Positions 1 through 8,188 of a stretch of 64,000 nucleotides of DNA are shown here, piece by piece. The stretch's first letter is position 1. Every line of letters begins with the position of its first letter. The stretch is from assembly GCA_910584945.1 (NCBI GenBank), contig CAJUDY010000013.1, positions 11,380-75,379 on the forward strand, written 5' to 3'. A program made the translations under genes and the position numbers. The DNA is from an uncultured Lachnospiraceae bacterium (GTDB lineage Bacteria; Bacillota; Clostridia; Lachnospirales; Lachnospiraceae). The notes under the pieces are model-generated. The model was not told the DNA's origin. It did not search any database and saw only the letters and a list, made by a program, of their open reading frames with translations.

Positions 1-2
1 CG

Positions 3-437
3 GATATTCCAAATATCGTGACGCAGTCCTGCTGGGATGCGGCCCGGGCTGTCGTAAACGGGACGAGCAATGTGGGAGACTCTCTGTTCTTCCGTACCTG
101 GGCGCCGGTTCCGAACCTGGTGGAGAACCTGAAAAACGGCGGAGTGCCTTACTGGATTATCCGGGATCATATCTTCTATTATTACTGGACGAATTATTCT
201 TCTTCGTCCAAACCCTCCAAGGAGCCGGAGGAAGAACCGGACGATGAGGAAGAACCAGAGGAAGAGGAGCCGAAGACGCCGGAAGAGCCGGATGAGGAAC
301 CGGAGCCGCCGGATGAGGACCAGAATCCGGGAACCACGGACAATCCGGACGACACCGGGGGAGAAACTTCCCAGAATCCGCCCCAGGATATGCAGGAAGA
401 TGGCTCATCCGAAGGAAATGAAGGAATGAGAGAATAA
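3..437 (+). CDS. SleB-like cell wall hydrolase, C-terminal part only
   Basis: The reading frame is open from the window edge, so only the last about 144 residues are present. The opening segment, with AARAVVNG, then GDSLFF, then YWIIRDHIFYYYW, resembles the end of the Hydrolase_2 (SleB/CwlJ) fold, which typically closes with a Gly-rich ALFF motif and an IGNHVFY-like strand. That family cleaves peptidoglycan, often spore cortex. After the domain comes a serine linker and then about 75 residues dominated by Glu, Asp and Pro (EEPDDEEEPEEEEP and similar). This strongly acidic low-complexity tail is not part of the classical family. A terminator follows directly. The N-terminus, any signal peptide and the catalytic Glu lie outside the window, so activity cannot be judged. 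Confidence 0.65.
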   Translation, partial: DIPNIVTQSCWDAARAVVNGTSNVGDSLFFRTWAPVPNLVENLKNGGVPYWIIRDHIFYYYWTNYSSSSKPSKEPEEEPDDEEEPEEEEPKTPEEPDEEPEPPDEDQNPGTTDNPDDTGGETSQNPPQDMQEDGSSEGNEGMRE

Positions 438-443
438 AAGTTG

Positions 444-478
444 AAAAAGGAGACTGCGTCAGGCGGTCTCCTTTTTGG
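444..478 (+). terminator. Rho-independent terminator of the SleB-like gene
   Basis: AAAAAGGAGAC pairs with GTCTCCTTTTT around an 11-nt loop, 6 bases after the stop codon. The A-run and T-run mean it could also act on the facing minus-strand gene that ends at 497. Confidence 0.85.
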
Positions 479-496
479 GTTTGCGTACGTTCAAAA

Positions 497-1561
497 TTAT
501 TCGGTAATAGTGTAAAGCGCAACCTCATCGATCTCCCGGTTGGTGGCCACAAGGACGTCTTTGCCTTCTTTATTTACGAAGTGCATGGCGTTGGCACAGC
601 CGGTGTTCTGATCAATAAATTCGGTCCGGTAGGTACCCGCCTCTTTGTCCCAGGTGATGGCGATGGTATCTTTGGTGCCTTTTCTCCATCCTACGACCCA
701 GGTGGGTTTGCTCAAAAGTTCGCAGGTCCAGGTGGCGTGGATCATCTCCGTCTCGGACTCTGGACGGCTGTATTTCCACTGGGGTACATAGTTACCGTGT
801 CCGTCCAGATGATAGATGGTCAGAGAAGCGCCGTGGAACGGACTGATGCAGCCGAGTTCCAGCTGACCGTCTCCGTCGAAATCCAGCAGTACGGAATCGC
901 TGGAGGGAAGGCCGTGGATCTTCGTGACCTCCCAGTCGGAGCCCTGGACCGCGGGCGGATCGAATACGAAGGTGCCCTCCTCACAGCCGATCAGCGCCGC
1001 GTCGTGACCGCCGCGCCGAATCCGGGAATAGCCGTGGTTCTTTAACATTCCGTCTTTGATCAGAGTCAGGCTTAACTGGTGTTCTTCATTGTAGGAAGAC
1101 AGATCCGACGGCAGTTCGGCGCCGAAGCAGGCGCCTTTGAAGCGCCAGTCCTCCTTGTATTCATGCCCGGTTTTTAAGCAGCAGACGATCAGATAATTAT
1201 GTCCGGCACGGTTCAGGATTCCGAAGCGGTGAACGAAGGGAGCGCTGCACAGGGTGCGCACTTCCCAGTTCCCTTCGCCTCTGGCGGTTACGATGACGAT
1301 CTTGGCGTTGGCGGAATCGTTGGGGGAATAGAACTGGTGGGTGGCCAAAAACTGTCCGTCCGCGCCGGGGACCGGCGTCATGGTCATGACTCCGCCGGGT
1401 TCGGTCCACACCGTATCCAGCTTCGTGCCGTCCTCGGAAAAAAGATAGCAGGGATCATGCTTTTCCGCGGCCACCAGAAAACAGTGCTCTCCCTTGTAGG
1501 TGAGTTCGGAGATGGCATAGCATTTGTTCAGGTTGGATATGACTTTTTTTTCGATTTTCAT
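497..1561 (-). CDS. Beta-propeller/FG-GAP-like protein in the ascorbate locus
   Basis: The protein has 354 residues, no signal peptide and no membrane segment, so it is probably cytoplasmic. It is built of repeated beta-rich units, and around residue 225 has a DFDGDGQLELG motif typical of calcium-binding FG-GAP/VCBS propeller blades. I do not recognise an enzyme family. It starts 59 bases after the ulaE stop on the same strand, so the two are almost certainly cotranscribed. That suggests a role in sugar-acid or ascorbate use, for example as a lactonase-like or sugar-binding propeller, but this is inference only. The ribosome binding site AAGGAGG at about 1574-1580 is supplied by a copy of the dispersed 5'-leader repeat described at 1584-1621. 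Confidence 0.7.
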   Translation of the reverse strand: MKIEKKVISNLNKCYAISELTYKGEHCFLVAAEKHDPCYLFSEDGTKLDTVWTEPGGVMTMTPVPGADGQFLATHQFYSPNDSANAKIVIVTARGEGNWEVRTLCSAPFVHRFGILNRAGHNYLIVCCLKTGHEYKEDWRFKGACFGAELPSDLSSYNEEHQLSLTLIKDGMLKNHGYSRIRRGGHDAALIGCEEGTFVFDPPAVQGSDWEVTKIHGLPSSDSVLLDFDGDGQLELGCISPFHGASLTIYHLDGHGNYVPQWKYSRPESETEMIHATWTCELLSKPTWVVGWRKGTKDTIAITWDKEAGTYRTEFIDQNTGCANAMHFVNKEGKDVLVATNREIDEVALYTITE

Positions 1562-1573
1562 ATTAATAAGAGA

Positions 1574-1621
1574 CCTCCTTATTTAAGTTCCGCATCTGGC
1601 CTCAGACAGATGCTGCTTTTT
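1574..1621 (-). repeat. Dispersed 5'-leader hairpin repeat, copy A (short form)
   Basis: Read on the minus strand, this holds AAAAAGCAGCATCTG, a 9-base loop and CAGATGCGGAACTTAAAT, followed by the AAGGAGG ribosome binding site. The two ends pair as GCATCTG/CAGATGC. It begins at the ulaE stop codon and ends at the start region of the propeller gene, filling the whole intercistronic gap. Five other copies lie at about 6156, 20023, 25197, 53731 and 63751. Confidence 0.85.
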
Positions 1622-2465
1622 ATGCACATTGTTTGTCCAGAATACGGCTCATGCTTTCGCAGGCGAACTTGATATCGTCCTTCCAGCTTTCTTTTCCCAC
1701 ATCCCACATTTCCGTAACATAGCGCCGGATGCCAAGCTCCCATGCCTTGCCGATGATGGATTCAAAATCCACATGCCCTGTGAGGAAGGGGATCTCCCGG
1801 AATTTTCCGGGTACGGTTTCTTTTAAATGAAGCGCAAAGATGTGGTCCCGCCCGGTCTCCAGGTCTTCCAGTACGTTGGTGTGATAAGTGAGGGCGGCGT
1901 TGGTCAGGTTGCCAGAATCAGGATATACGCCCAGATAAGGATTGTCAATAAGGTTTACATATTTCATTGCCTTTTCCGTAGTGTTCATAAATTCTGTTTC
2001 CATGGTCTCGAAGCCCATGACGATCCCTTTGGCCGAGGCCATCATGGTCGCCTTTTTTAAGTTTTCCCGGAAGAGACGTTCGCTTTCTTTCGTTCCGTCC
2101 TCGTAGTAGACGTCATAGCCGGCCAGTTGGATGATCCGGATGCCCAGATCGTCAGCGAGCTGGATGGCTTTCTCCATAATATCCATGCCGCGGCGGCGTA
2201 CTTCGGGGCTGGAAGCTCCGAAAGGATATTTGCGGTGTCCGGAAAGACACATGCTGCGGATGGGAACGCCAGTGTCTTTCATGGTCTTTACGAGCTTCAG
2301 CCGCTCTTCTGCGGTCCATTCCAGGCGGGCGAGTTTCTCGTCGGTTTCGTCAATGCTGATCTCGACAAAATCATAGCCGCATTCTTTGGCGCAGAGAAGC
2401 TTTTCTTCCCAGCTCATAGCTTTTGGCATGGCTTTTTCATACAAGCCGATTGCGTATGCTTTCAT
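1620..2465 (-). CDS. ulaE: L-ribulose-5-phosphate 3-epimerase (UlaE/SgbU family)
   Basis: This 281-residue TIM-barrel enzyme belongs to the AP-endonuclease-2-like sugar isomerase family. It interconverts L-xylulose-5-phosphate and L-ribulose-5-phosphate in ascorbate catabolism. Recognisable blocks are the N-terminal GLYEKAMP, SMCLSGHRKYPFGS-like SMCLSGHRKYPFG, the metal-ligand region GFETMETEFMNT and YPDSGNLTNA, and the C-terminal GHVDFESI. Length matches the usual 284-286 residues. The start at 2465 has an AAGGAAGG-like ribosome binding site. It is the first gene of the minus-strand arm of the ula locus, diverging from ulaG, and is followed by the propeller gene. Its product is the substrate of AraD encoded at 16681-17382. 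Confidence 0.93.
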   Translation of the reverse strand: MKAYAIGLYEKAMPKAMSWEEKLLCAKECGYDFVEISIDETDEKLARLEWTAEERLKLVKTMKDTGVPIRSMCLSGHRKYPFGASSPEVRRRGMDIMEKAIQLADDLGIRIIQLAGYDVYYEDGTKESERLFRENLKKATMMASAKGIVMGFETMETEFMNTTEKAMKYVNLIDNPYLGVYPDSGNLTNAALTYHTNVLEDLETGRDHIFALHLKETVPGKFREIPFLTGHVDFESIIGKAWELGIRRYVTEMWDVGKESWKDDIKFACESMSRILDKQCA

Positions 2466-3002
2466 AATCGTAACCTTCCTTTCTTATAGATGAAGTATGT
2501 CCCGAATTGTGATCTGTCAGCAGGAAGAGCATTCCTTTTTGTACGCCTGTTTTTCTTATTGCTCAAAACAAACATAAAACAAAACAAATAGATGGTCTAT
2601 CCAAAAAACATAAAAGAACACAAAATAGAACATATATAAAGATATAAATGATTATAATCGTTATAAAGAACATTTTCAAGAGAAAAAGAGAACATTTTTA
2701 AGTTATATTTAAAGTTTGTAGAAAACGTAAAAATAAAATTCCGTCGATTTGCATAAAAAAAACGAACATAAAAAAGAAAAACCGAAAATACATATGCGAA
2801 AAATTCGAAAAAAACCTTATAAATATGGTGCTTTTTTAAAAATTAAAAAATTGGTGAAATTATACAAAACAATGACTTCCAATGGAAAAATTCGGAAAAA
2901 CAAACATAAAAACGAACAAAAATCCTCTTGCAATTTGAGAGTATTTAAGATATATTTAGGACAGAATAAAGAAAAAGAAAACGCCGAAGGAGGAATTAAG
3001 GA
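2466..3002. promoter_or_regulatory. AT-rich divergent control region of the ula locus
   Basis: This 537-base region separates ulaE (minus) from ulaG (plus) and must hold both promoters. It is very AT-rich and carries many copies of an (A/G)AACATAAA or GAACATTTT motif. GAACATTTT occurs at 2668 and again at 2690, exactly 22 bases (two helical turns) apart, and ACAAACATAAAA occurs near 2566 and near 2899. Direct repeats of this sort are typical operators of DeoR-family regulators such as UlaR; a DeoR-family gene lies at 7403. A lysine-rich open frame at 2749-3006 is not thought to be a gene. No single clear -35/-10 pair stands out. Confidence 0.6.
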
Positions 3003-4106
3003 ATGAGTAAAGTCTCTGAAATGACCCGGGAAAGCTGGATCATGAGTACTTTTCCGGAGTGGGGAACCTGGCTGGTGGAGGACATCGAGAACGAAGTCGT
3101 GAAGCCCGGCAATGTGGCAATGTGGTGGCTGGGCTGTACCGGCGTATGGTTCAAGACTCCGGGAGGAGCAAACATCACCATTGATCTGTGGTGCGGCAAT
3201 GGAAAGCGCACCCACGGGGACGGCAAGATGAAGGTCGGACATCAGATGGCCAATATGTGCGGAGGCCGGGCGATGCAGCCGAACTTGAGGAATGTTCCTT
3301 TTGTGATTGATCCCTTTGCATTTAAGCAGGTGGATGCGGTGCTGGCGACCCATTATCATCAGGATCATATGTCTGCAGAGTGGGCGGCCCATGTGCTGCA
3401 GAGCAAGATGACCACCACGGATGAAAACGGCAAGGAGATTCCGGTACCCTTTATCGGGCCGAAAAAGTCGGTGGAGACCTGGGTGAACTGGGGAGTTCCG
3501 GAAGACCGGTGCGTGACCGTGAAGCCGGGAGATGTGATCAAGATCAAAGATATCGAGATTGTCTGCTTGGACAGCTTTGACCGTACCTGTATCGTTACCA
3601 CCGACAAGACTGGCCCGGACAGAGAAGAGCTGACCGGAGTATGCCCCACGGATATGGATGAGAAGGCGGTCAACTATCTGGTGAAGACGCCGGGGGGGAA
3701 CATCTATCACTCGGGAGATTCCCATTTCTCGATCTACTTTGCAAAGCATGGCAAGGATCATGATATCGACGTGGCCTTCGGCTCCTTTGGAGAGAATCCC
3801 ATCGGTATGCAGGATAAGATGACTTCTATCGACGTTCTGCGCATGGCAGAAAATCTGAAGTGCAAGGTGGTCGTACCGATTCACTGGGATGTGTGGACCA
3901 ACTTCCAGGCGGACTGCGAGGAGATCAAGCTTCTGTATGATTTCAAGAAGGACCGCAATGAGTACAAGTTCCATCCGTTCTTCTGGCAGGTGGGCGGCAA
4001 GTACGTGTACCCGCAGGATAAGGATAAGATCTATTATCATCATCAAAGAGGTTTTGAGGACTGCTTCGAGCATCCGCAGAATATTCCGTACAGGTCCTGC
4101 CTGTAA
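3003..4106 (+). CDS. ulaG: L-ascorbate-6-phosphate lactonase
   Basis: The 367-residue protein matches UlaG along its whole length. It opens MSKVSEMTRESWI, continues AMWWLGCTGVWFKTPGG and carries the metallo-beta-lactamase metal motif THYHQDH around residue 119. Later come YHSGDSHFS, DVAFGSFGENP and the C-terminal RGFEDCFE. The enzyme opens the lactone ring of imported L-ascorbate-6-phosphate to give 3-keto-L-gulonate-6-phosphate in the cytoplasm, using a divalent metal. The start has a GGAGG ribosome binding site (about 2989-2993). It heads the plus-strand ula operon and is followed 18 bases later by ulaC. The order ulaG-C-A-B differs from the enterobacterial separate ulaG and ulaABCDEF units. 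Confidence 0.96.
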   Translation: MSKVSEMTRESWIMSTFPEWGTWLVEDIENEVVKPGNVAMWWLGCTGVWFKTPGGANITIDLWCGNGKRTHGDGKMKVGHQMANMCGGRAMQPNLRNVPFVIDPFAFKQVDAVLATHYHQDHMSAEWAAHVLQSKMTTTDENGKEIPVPFIGPKKSVETWVNWGVPEDRCVTVKPGDVIKIKDIEIVCLDSFDRTCIVTTDKTGPDREELTGVCPTDMDEKAVNYLVKTPGGNIYHSGDSHFSIYFAKHGKDHDIDVAFGSFGENPIGMQDKMTSIDVLRMAENLKCKVVVPIHWDVWTNFQADCEEIKLLYDFKKDRNEYKFHPFFWQVGGKYVYPQDKDKIYYHHQRGFEDCFEHPQNIPYRSCL

Positions 4107-4124
4107 GAGAAAGGGGGAGTGTTT

Positions 4125-4607
4125 ATGTCCACAGTATTGCAGACAATCGTAGAAAAGAAGCATTACCGTTTTATCGACGGAGAAGGGGTGACCTGGCAGG
4201 AGGCGATCCGTTTAAGCGCGGAGTCTCTGGTGGCGGACGGCAGCGTCGACGAAGATTATTATAAGCAGATCATCGCCTGCGTCGAGAAATACGGACCTTA
4301 TGTCGTGTTCGAGCATAATGTCGCCATGCCCCATACCCAGGAGAACGCCGAAGGCGCGCACAAGACCGGGATTGGTTTTATGGTGTCGGAGAAGATGATT
4401 GACTTTGGGACGGATGAGGACGGAGAGAAAAAAGAGGCGAATCTCTTTTTCACGCTTTCTTCCACCAACCCGGATGAGCATATGAGCAATATTCAGCAGC
4501 TTTCGGAGATCTTTATGAATGACGCGCTGCTGGATGCGCTGGCGGCGGCCAGGACGCCGGAGGACATTTTGGAAGCAGAGAAGAACTATCCATGCGAAGA
4601 GTTTTAA
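4125..4607 (+). CDS. ulaC: PTS system ascorbate-specific EIIA component
   Basis: This is a 160-residue EIIA of the mannitol/fructose/ascorbate type. The phosphorylated histidine is His70 in the motif EHNVAMPH. It takes phosphate from HPr and passes it to UlaB. The start is the ATG at 4125, five bases after the AGGGGGAG ribosome binding site (4112-4119); an upstream in-frame GTG at 4119 overlaps that site and is unlikely. The gene sits between ulaG and ulaA in the same operon, with 34 bases to ulaA. Confidence 0.92.
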   Translation: MSTVLQTIVEKKHYRFIDGEGVTWQEAIRLSAESLVADGSVDEDYYKQIIACVEKYGPYVVFEHNVAMPHTQENAEGAHKTGIGFMVSEKMIDFGTDEDGEKKEANLFFTLSSTNPDEHMSNIQQLSEIFMNDALLDALAAARTPEDILEAEKNYPCEEF

Positions 4608-4641
4608 GAAACCGTTGTATCATTTAAAAAGGAGATAAAAT

Positions 4642-6141
4642 ATGGTAGTATTAGATGTATTAAATGCAGTCTGGACCTTCTTTGCCACCTATGTCCTGCA
4701 GAAGGCGCCTTATATGGTAGGCTTCCTGACGCTTTTGGGCTATTGTCTGATGGGCAAGAAGTGGTATGATACACTTGCGGGAACGCTGAAGGCCATCATC
4801 GGTATGCTGATTCTGAACGCAGGTTCCAGCGGACTGACCAGTACCTTCCGGCCGATTCTTGCGGGGCTTAAGGACCGCTTTAATCTGACCGCCTGTGTGA
4901 TCGACCCTTATTATGGGCAGAACGCGGTGACCGCCGGCGTGGAAGAGGTCTTTGGAAAAGGATTTTCCCAGGCCATGACCCTTCTTCTGATTGCGTTCAT
5001 TGTAAATATTATACTGGTGCGTTTTAACAAGATTACCAAATGCCGTGCGCTGTTCACCACCGGTCATGTGCAGGTGCAGCAGGCGGCGACGGCTTACTGG
5101 CTGATCATGTTCGCTTTGCCGGGACTTTTGTCCAACAATGTGGCGCTGATGGTGGTCATGGCTGTGATTCTGGGCGCTTACTGGGCTGTAGGAGCCAATC
5201 TGACGATCAAACCCATGCAGGAGTTAAGCGAGGGCGCCGGCTTTGCCATCGCGCATCAGCAGATGTTCGGTATCCGTCTTTCTTACTTCCTGTCCGATAA
5301 GCTGTTCGGCGACAAGGGCGGAAAGCGGAAAGTGAAGAAGGTCGGAGAGATGGAGATGCCCGGATTCTTCTCAATCTTCAATGAGAATATGGTATGTACC
5401 GCGATCCTGATGACGATATTCTTCGGCATTATCATGGCGATTATCGGAAAACCGTTCTTTGTGGAAAGCGGCGCGACCACAGAGACAGAGAACTTTGCGT
5501 ATTATTGTTTCAATACGTCCTTGAACTTCGCGGTCTATCTGGCGATCCTGCAGCTTGGCGTCCGTACCTTCGTGACTGAGCTGACGGCTTCCTTCCAGGG
5601 TATTGCGGATAAGCTGCTTCCGTCTTCCATTCCTGGTGTGGACTGTGCGGTCTGCTTTGGTTTTGGTGATTCCAACGCAGTTACTTTCGGATTCCTGGCA
5701 GGTCTTGTGGGACAGATCATCGCAATCCTTGCTCTGATCGTGATCGGATCTCCGACCATCATTATCTGCGGATTCGTTCCGGTATTCTTCGATAATGCGA
5801 CCATGGGTCTGGTGGCCAATGAAAAGGGCGGCTTAAAAGCCTGCCTGGTCATCCCCTTTATCGCCGGTATGGTCCAGGTGTTCGGCGCGGCATTGATCGC
5901 CGGCTGGGTAGGTCTTGCGGAATATGGCGGATATCTTGGCATGTTTGACTGGGATACCGTATGGCCGATCTTCACCGTGCTCATGCGTTTCGCGGGATAT
6001 ATCGGAGTGGCTGTCGTTGTGATCGTGCTGCTGGCAATTCCTCAGATCGAGTATCGGATGGACCCGGAAGGATACTTCCTGATCACGGAAGACTACGACG
6101 CCTATGTGGAGCATAAAGCGAAAAAAGCGGCGGCGAATTAA
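4642..6141 (+). CDS. ulaA: PTS system ascorbate-specific EIIC permease
   Basis: The 499-residue integral membrane protein has about eleven hydrophobic segments and matches the EIIC-GAT/UlaA (SgaT) family, which transports L-ascorbate while it is phosphorylated. Recognisable stretches are VGFLTLLGYCLMGKKWYDT near the N-terminus, the loop FTTGHVQVQQAATAYWL, and the SIPGVDCAVCFGFGDSNAV segment. Length is slightly above the usual 460-485. The ribosome binding site AAAAAGGAG precedes the ATG. It is cotranscribed with ulaC and ulaB, and the gap to ulaB is filled by a copy of the dispersed leader repeat. Confidence 0.94.
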   Translation: MVVLDVLNAVWTFFATYVLQKAPYMVGFLTLLGYCLMGKKWYDTLAGTLKAIIGMLILNAGSSGLTSTFRPILAGLKDRFNLTACVIDPYYGQNAVTAGVEEVFGKGFSQAMTLLLIAFIVNIILVRFNKITKCRALFTTGHVQVQQAATAYWLIMFALPGLLSNNVALMVVMAVILGAYWAVGANLTIKPMQELSEGAGFAIAHQQMFGIRLSYFLSDKLFGDKGGKRKVKKVGEMEMPGFFSIFNENMVCTAILMTIFFGIIMAIIGKPFFVESGATTETENFAYYCFNTSLNFAVYLAILQLGVRTFVTELTASFQGIADKLLPSSIPGVDCAVCFGFGDSNAVTFGFLAGLVGQIIAILALIVIGSPTIIICGFVPVFFDNATMGLVANEKGGLKACLVIPFIAGMVQVFGAALIAGWVGLAEYGGYLGMFDWDTVWPIFTVLMRFAGYIGVAVVVIVLLAIPQIEYRMDPEGYFLITEDYDAYVEHKAKKAAAN

Positions 6142-6155
6142 ATAATACAAAAACT

Positions 6156-6218
6156 AAAAACAGCATCTTCCAGACTCAGGGACGGAAAGAGCGGCGGATG
6201 CGGAACTTTTATAAGGAG
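6156..6218 (+). repeat. Dispersed 5'-leader hairpin repeat, copy B
   Basis: It starts AAAAACAGCATC, contains a TTCCAGAC module followed by GG.CGGAAAGAG, and ends GGATGCGGAACTT next to AAGGAG, the ribosome binding site of ulaB. The TTCCAGAC module is shared with copies E (53731) and F (63751), while the left module of F is absent. It lies between the ulaA stop and ulaB start. Confidence 0.85.
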
Positions 6219-6227
6219 ATTAAAATT

Positions 6228-6536
6228 ATGGCGAAACTTGATGGAAAGAAACTTCTGGCTTGCTGCGCAAACGGTGCAGGTTCTTCTCTGATGATGGAGA
6301 ACGCAATCAAAAAAGTAATGACAAAATACGGGATCAAACCGGCGGAGCTGCGTCACTGTCCGGTATCGGAAGGAAAGACCGCTTCCCGCAACTATGACGT
6401 GGTTTTCTGCGCTCGTACCTTTGCAAAGACCTTTGACGGTGTGGAGAAAAGCGGCACGATCCTGATCCCGCTGAAGAACGTGATGTCCGCCCAGGAGATC
6501 GAGACGGCATTGAAAGAAGCGGACCTTCTGGATTGA
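6228..6536 (+). CDS. ulaB: PTS system ascorbate-specific EIIB component
   Basis: This 102-residue EIIB of the lactose/ascorbate-like P-loop type carries the phosphocysteine Cys13 in CANGAGSS near the N-terminus. It transfers phosphate from UlaC to the substrate in UlaA. The ATG at 6228 is preferred because AAGGAG (6213-6218) sits nine bases upstream; an in-frame codon at 6198 lies inside the repeat and lacks a ribosome binding site. It is the last PTS gene of the operon and a terminator follows about 40 bases later. Confidence 0.92.
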   Translation: MAKLDGKKLLACCANGAGSSLMMENAIKKVMTKYGIKPAELRHCPVSEGKTASRNYDVVFCARTFAKTFDGVEKSGTILIPLKNVMSAQEIETALKEADLLD

Positions 6537-6575
6537 TGAAGGAATCCTCCTTTTACAATATGAAAAGATAAAACG

Positions 6576-6630
6576 AAAAACCGGATCTGGCAGTATAGAG
6601 ACACCTATATTTACCGGACCCGGTTTTTTC
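6576..6630 (+). terminator. Terminator after ulaB
   Basis: GAAAAACCGGATC pairs with GACCCGGTTTTTTC around a 28-nt loop that contains a second weak stem. It closes the ulaG-C-A-B transcript before the HAD gene. Confidence 0.7.
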
Positions 6631-6682
6631 AAAACATGGCCGACTATTCGGGTTGACGTTTAGATGAGTTTGGGATAATATT

Positions 6683-7369
6683 ATGATTAAGACAGTGATT
6701 TTTGATGTGGACAATACGCTGTACAGCTACACAAAAGCCCACGAGGCGGCATTTGGGGAACTTCTGGTCTATGCAAAGCGGGAGCTTGGACTTGACCGGG
6801 AAGCTTTTGCCGCGCTGCATCAAAAGACAGAAAAAGAACTAAGAGCTTATATGGGGGATGTGGCGGCGTTGCACAACCGGTGCATCCGCTATCAGATCAT
6901 GTTGGAGAGCCGGGGTCTGCCCCTGCATCCCCATGTGCTGAAGATGAATGATATTTACTGGGAGACACTCTTAAAAGCGGCGGTCCCCTCCCCCAATGCC
7001 GAAGAGACCATAAAAGGTCTGAAGGAGCGGGGAGTGCGGATCGGGATTGGGACGGATATGACGGCGCGGGTTCAGTTTCAGAAGCTGGAAGCGCTGGGGC
7101 TCCTGTCCCTGATGGATTTCCTCGTATCCAGCGAAGAGACGGGGGCGGAGAAGCCAAAGGCCGCTTTCTTCGACCGTTGTGTGGAAAAGGCTGGATGCGA
7201 AAGGCGGGAGTGTCTCTTTGTGGGAGATAACCTGAAAAAGGATGTTCAGGGGGCTGTGGACGCGGGCCTTCAGGCGGTATGGTATCGTCCGGAAGAGGAA
7301 AAGGACAGGGCGGATGTGCCGCGGATTACCGATCTTGCGGAACTTTTGCAGAAGGTATTGGCTCCATAG
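6683..7369 (+). CDS. HAD-superfamily hydrolase (probable sugar-phosphate phosphatase)
   Basis: The 228-residue protein has the four HAD motifs: DVDNTL at residues 8-13, a threonine in GIGTDM near residue 120, a lysine in EKPKAAFFD, and GDNLKKDVQGA. These define a magnesium-dependent phosphoaspartate-forming phosphatase with a helical cap, similar to YjjG/phosphoglycolate phosphatase-like enzymes. Substrate cannot be told. It lies between the ulaB terminator and the DeoR regulator gene. No good ribosome binding site is seen, and a promoter-like TTGACG-N17-TAATAT ends only two bases before the ATG, so its expression signals are unclear. The HAD motif at residue 8 excludes a later start. Confidence 0.85.
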   Translation: MIKTVIFDVDNTLYSYTKAHEAAFGELLVYAKRELGLDREAFAALHQKTEKELRAYMGDVAALHNRCIRYQIMLESRGLPLHPHVLKMNDIYWETLLKAAVPSPNAEETIKGLKERGVRIGIGTDMTARVQFQKLEALGLLSLMDFLVSSEETGAEKPKAAFFDRCVEKAGCERRECLFVGDNLKKDVQGAVDAGLQAVWYRPEEEKDRADVPRITDLAELLQKVLAP

Positions 7370-7402
7370 CTGCAGGAAATTGTTAAAGGAGCAGTGTGAT
7401 TT

Positions 7403-8182
7403 ATGAAAAACAACCGAAAAGCTGTTGATGAGCGTCATTTGAAAATATTGAATCTGATTCGAGAGCGCGGTGAGGTAAAAGTGGATGAACTGGCGAGGAC
7501 CTTTCAGATCTCGCCGATGACGGTCCGGCGCGACATGCAGTATCTGGAGGAGGAGAGGCTGATCTCCCGGGTTCACGGGGGCGCAATCTCCCTGGAAAAG
7601 GCCAACATGATGCTTTCCAGGGATGAGAAGATCGCCATATGCAGGGAGCGAATCTCCGAGTATGCTTCCCGTTTTATTGACAACGGAGACACACTGTTCA
7701 TTAACGGGAGCCGCACGGCTCTCAACATGCTGAAATATGCAGGTGACAAGAAAGTACTGGTATATACGAATAACTGCTGGGGAATCGGAGAAAAGTATCC
7801 GGATGAAGTGACGATTCGCTTTACGGGCGGAGAGGTGCGCAGCAATGTGATGGTGGGAGAATATGTGATGAGAAACCTGTTGTCCATGACGGCGGACAAG
7901 ACTTTTTTGGGCTGTGCGGCGGTCTATGACGACGGCGAATTCCGCTATGATATTCCAACGGAGATCGGTATCAACGAGGCCATGATCTCCCGGACCACGA
8001 AGGCGCTGTATGTGCTGGCGGACCACACCAAGATCAAGAGGCGGGAAGATCGGGGGAATATCTATGGAAGCTGCGCCTATGAACAGTCCTGCACCCTCAT
8101 TACGGATGACAACGCGAACCCGGCAGTGGTGGAACAGCTTCGCAGATACGGAATCCACGTGATTCTGGTTCCGACGAAGTAA
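7403..8182 (+). CDS. DeoR-family transcriptional regulator, probable ula repressor
   Basis: The 259-residue protein has an N-terminal DeoR winged helix (residues about 10-65, with ILNLIRERGEVKVDELARTFQISPMTVRRD) followed by the DeoRC sugar-phosphate-binding fold, including GGEVRSNVMVG and the C-terminal TKIKRRED segment. Members of this family repress sugar operons and are released by phosphorylated intermediates. UlaR of enterobacteria is of this family, and the position just after the ula operon makes control of the 2466-3002 region likely, but that is inference from neighbourhood. The ribosome binding site AAAGGAG is well placed. The gene is followed after 6 bases by the DUF3592 gene. Confidence 0.85.
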   Translation: MKNNRKAVDERHLKILNLIRERGEVKVDELARTFQISPMTVRRDMQYLEEERLISRVHGGAISLEKANMMLSRDEKIAICRERISEYASRFIDNGDTLFINGSRTALNMLKYAGDKKVLVYTNNCWGIGEKYPDEVTIRFTGGEVRSNVMVGEYVMRNLLSMTADKTFLGCAAVYDDGEFRYDIPTEIGINEAMISRTTKALYVLADHTKIKRREDRGNIYGSCAYEQSCTLITDDNANPAVVEQLRRYGIHVILVPTK

Positions 8183-8188
8183 AGATGT

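Noticed and set aside
2749..3006. Lysine-rich 85-codon open frame before ulaG
   Set aside because: It has the composition of AT-rich intergenic DNA, no ribosome binding site, no domain, and overlaps the ulaG ribosome binding site and start.
2817..4163. 448-codon antisense frame over ulaG
   Set aside because: It is the reverse frame of a gene that matches UlaG along its full length; the long His/Leu-rich translation is typical of a shadow.
6653..6683. Promoter-like TTGACG-N17-TAATAT before the HAD gene as a leaderless start
   Set aside because: The -10 ends two bases before the ATG, so the transcript would start inside the gene, and the HAD motif at residue 8 rules out a later start codon. 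It is probably coincidental.
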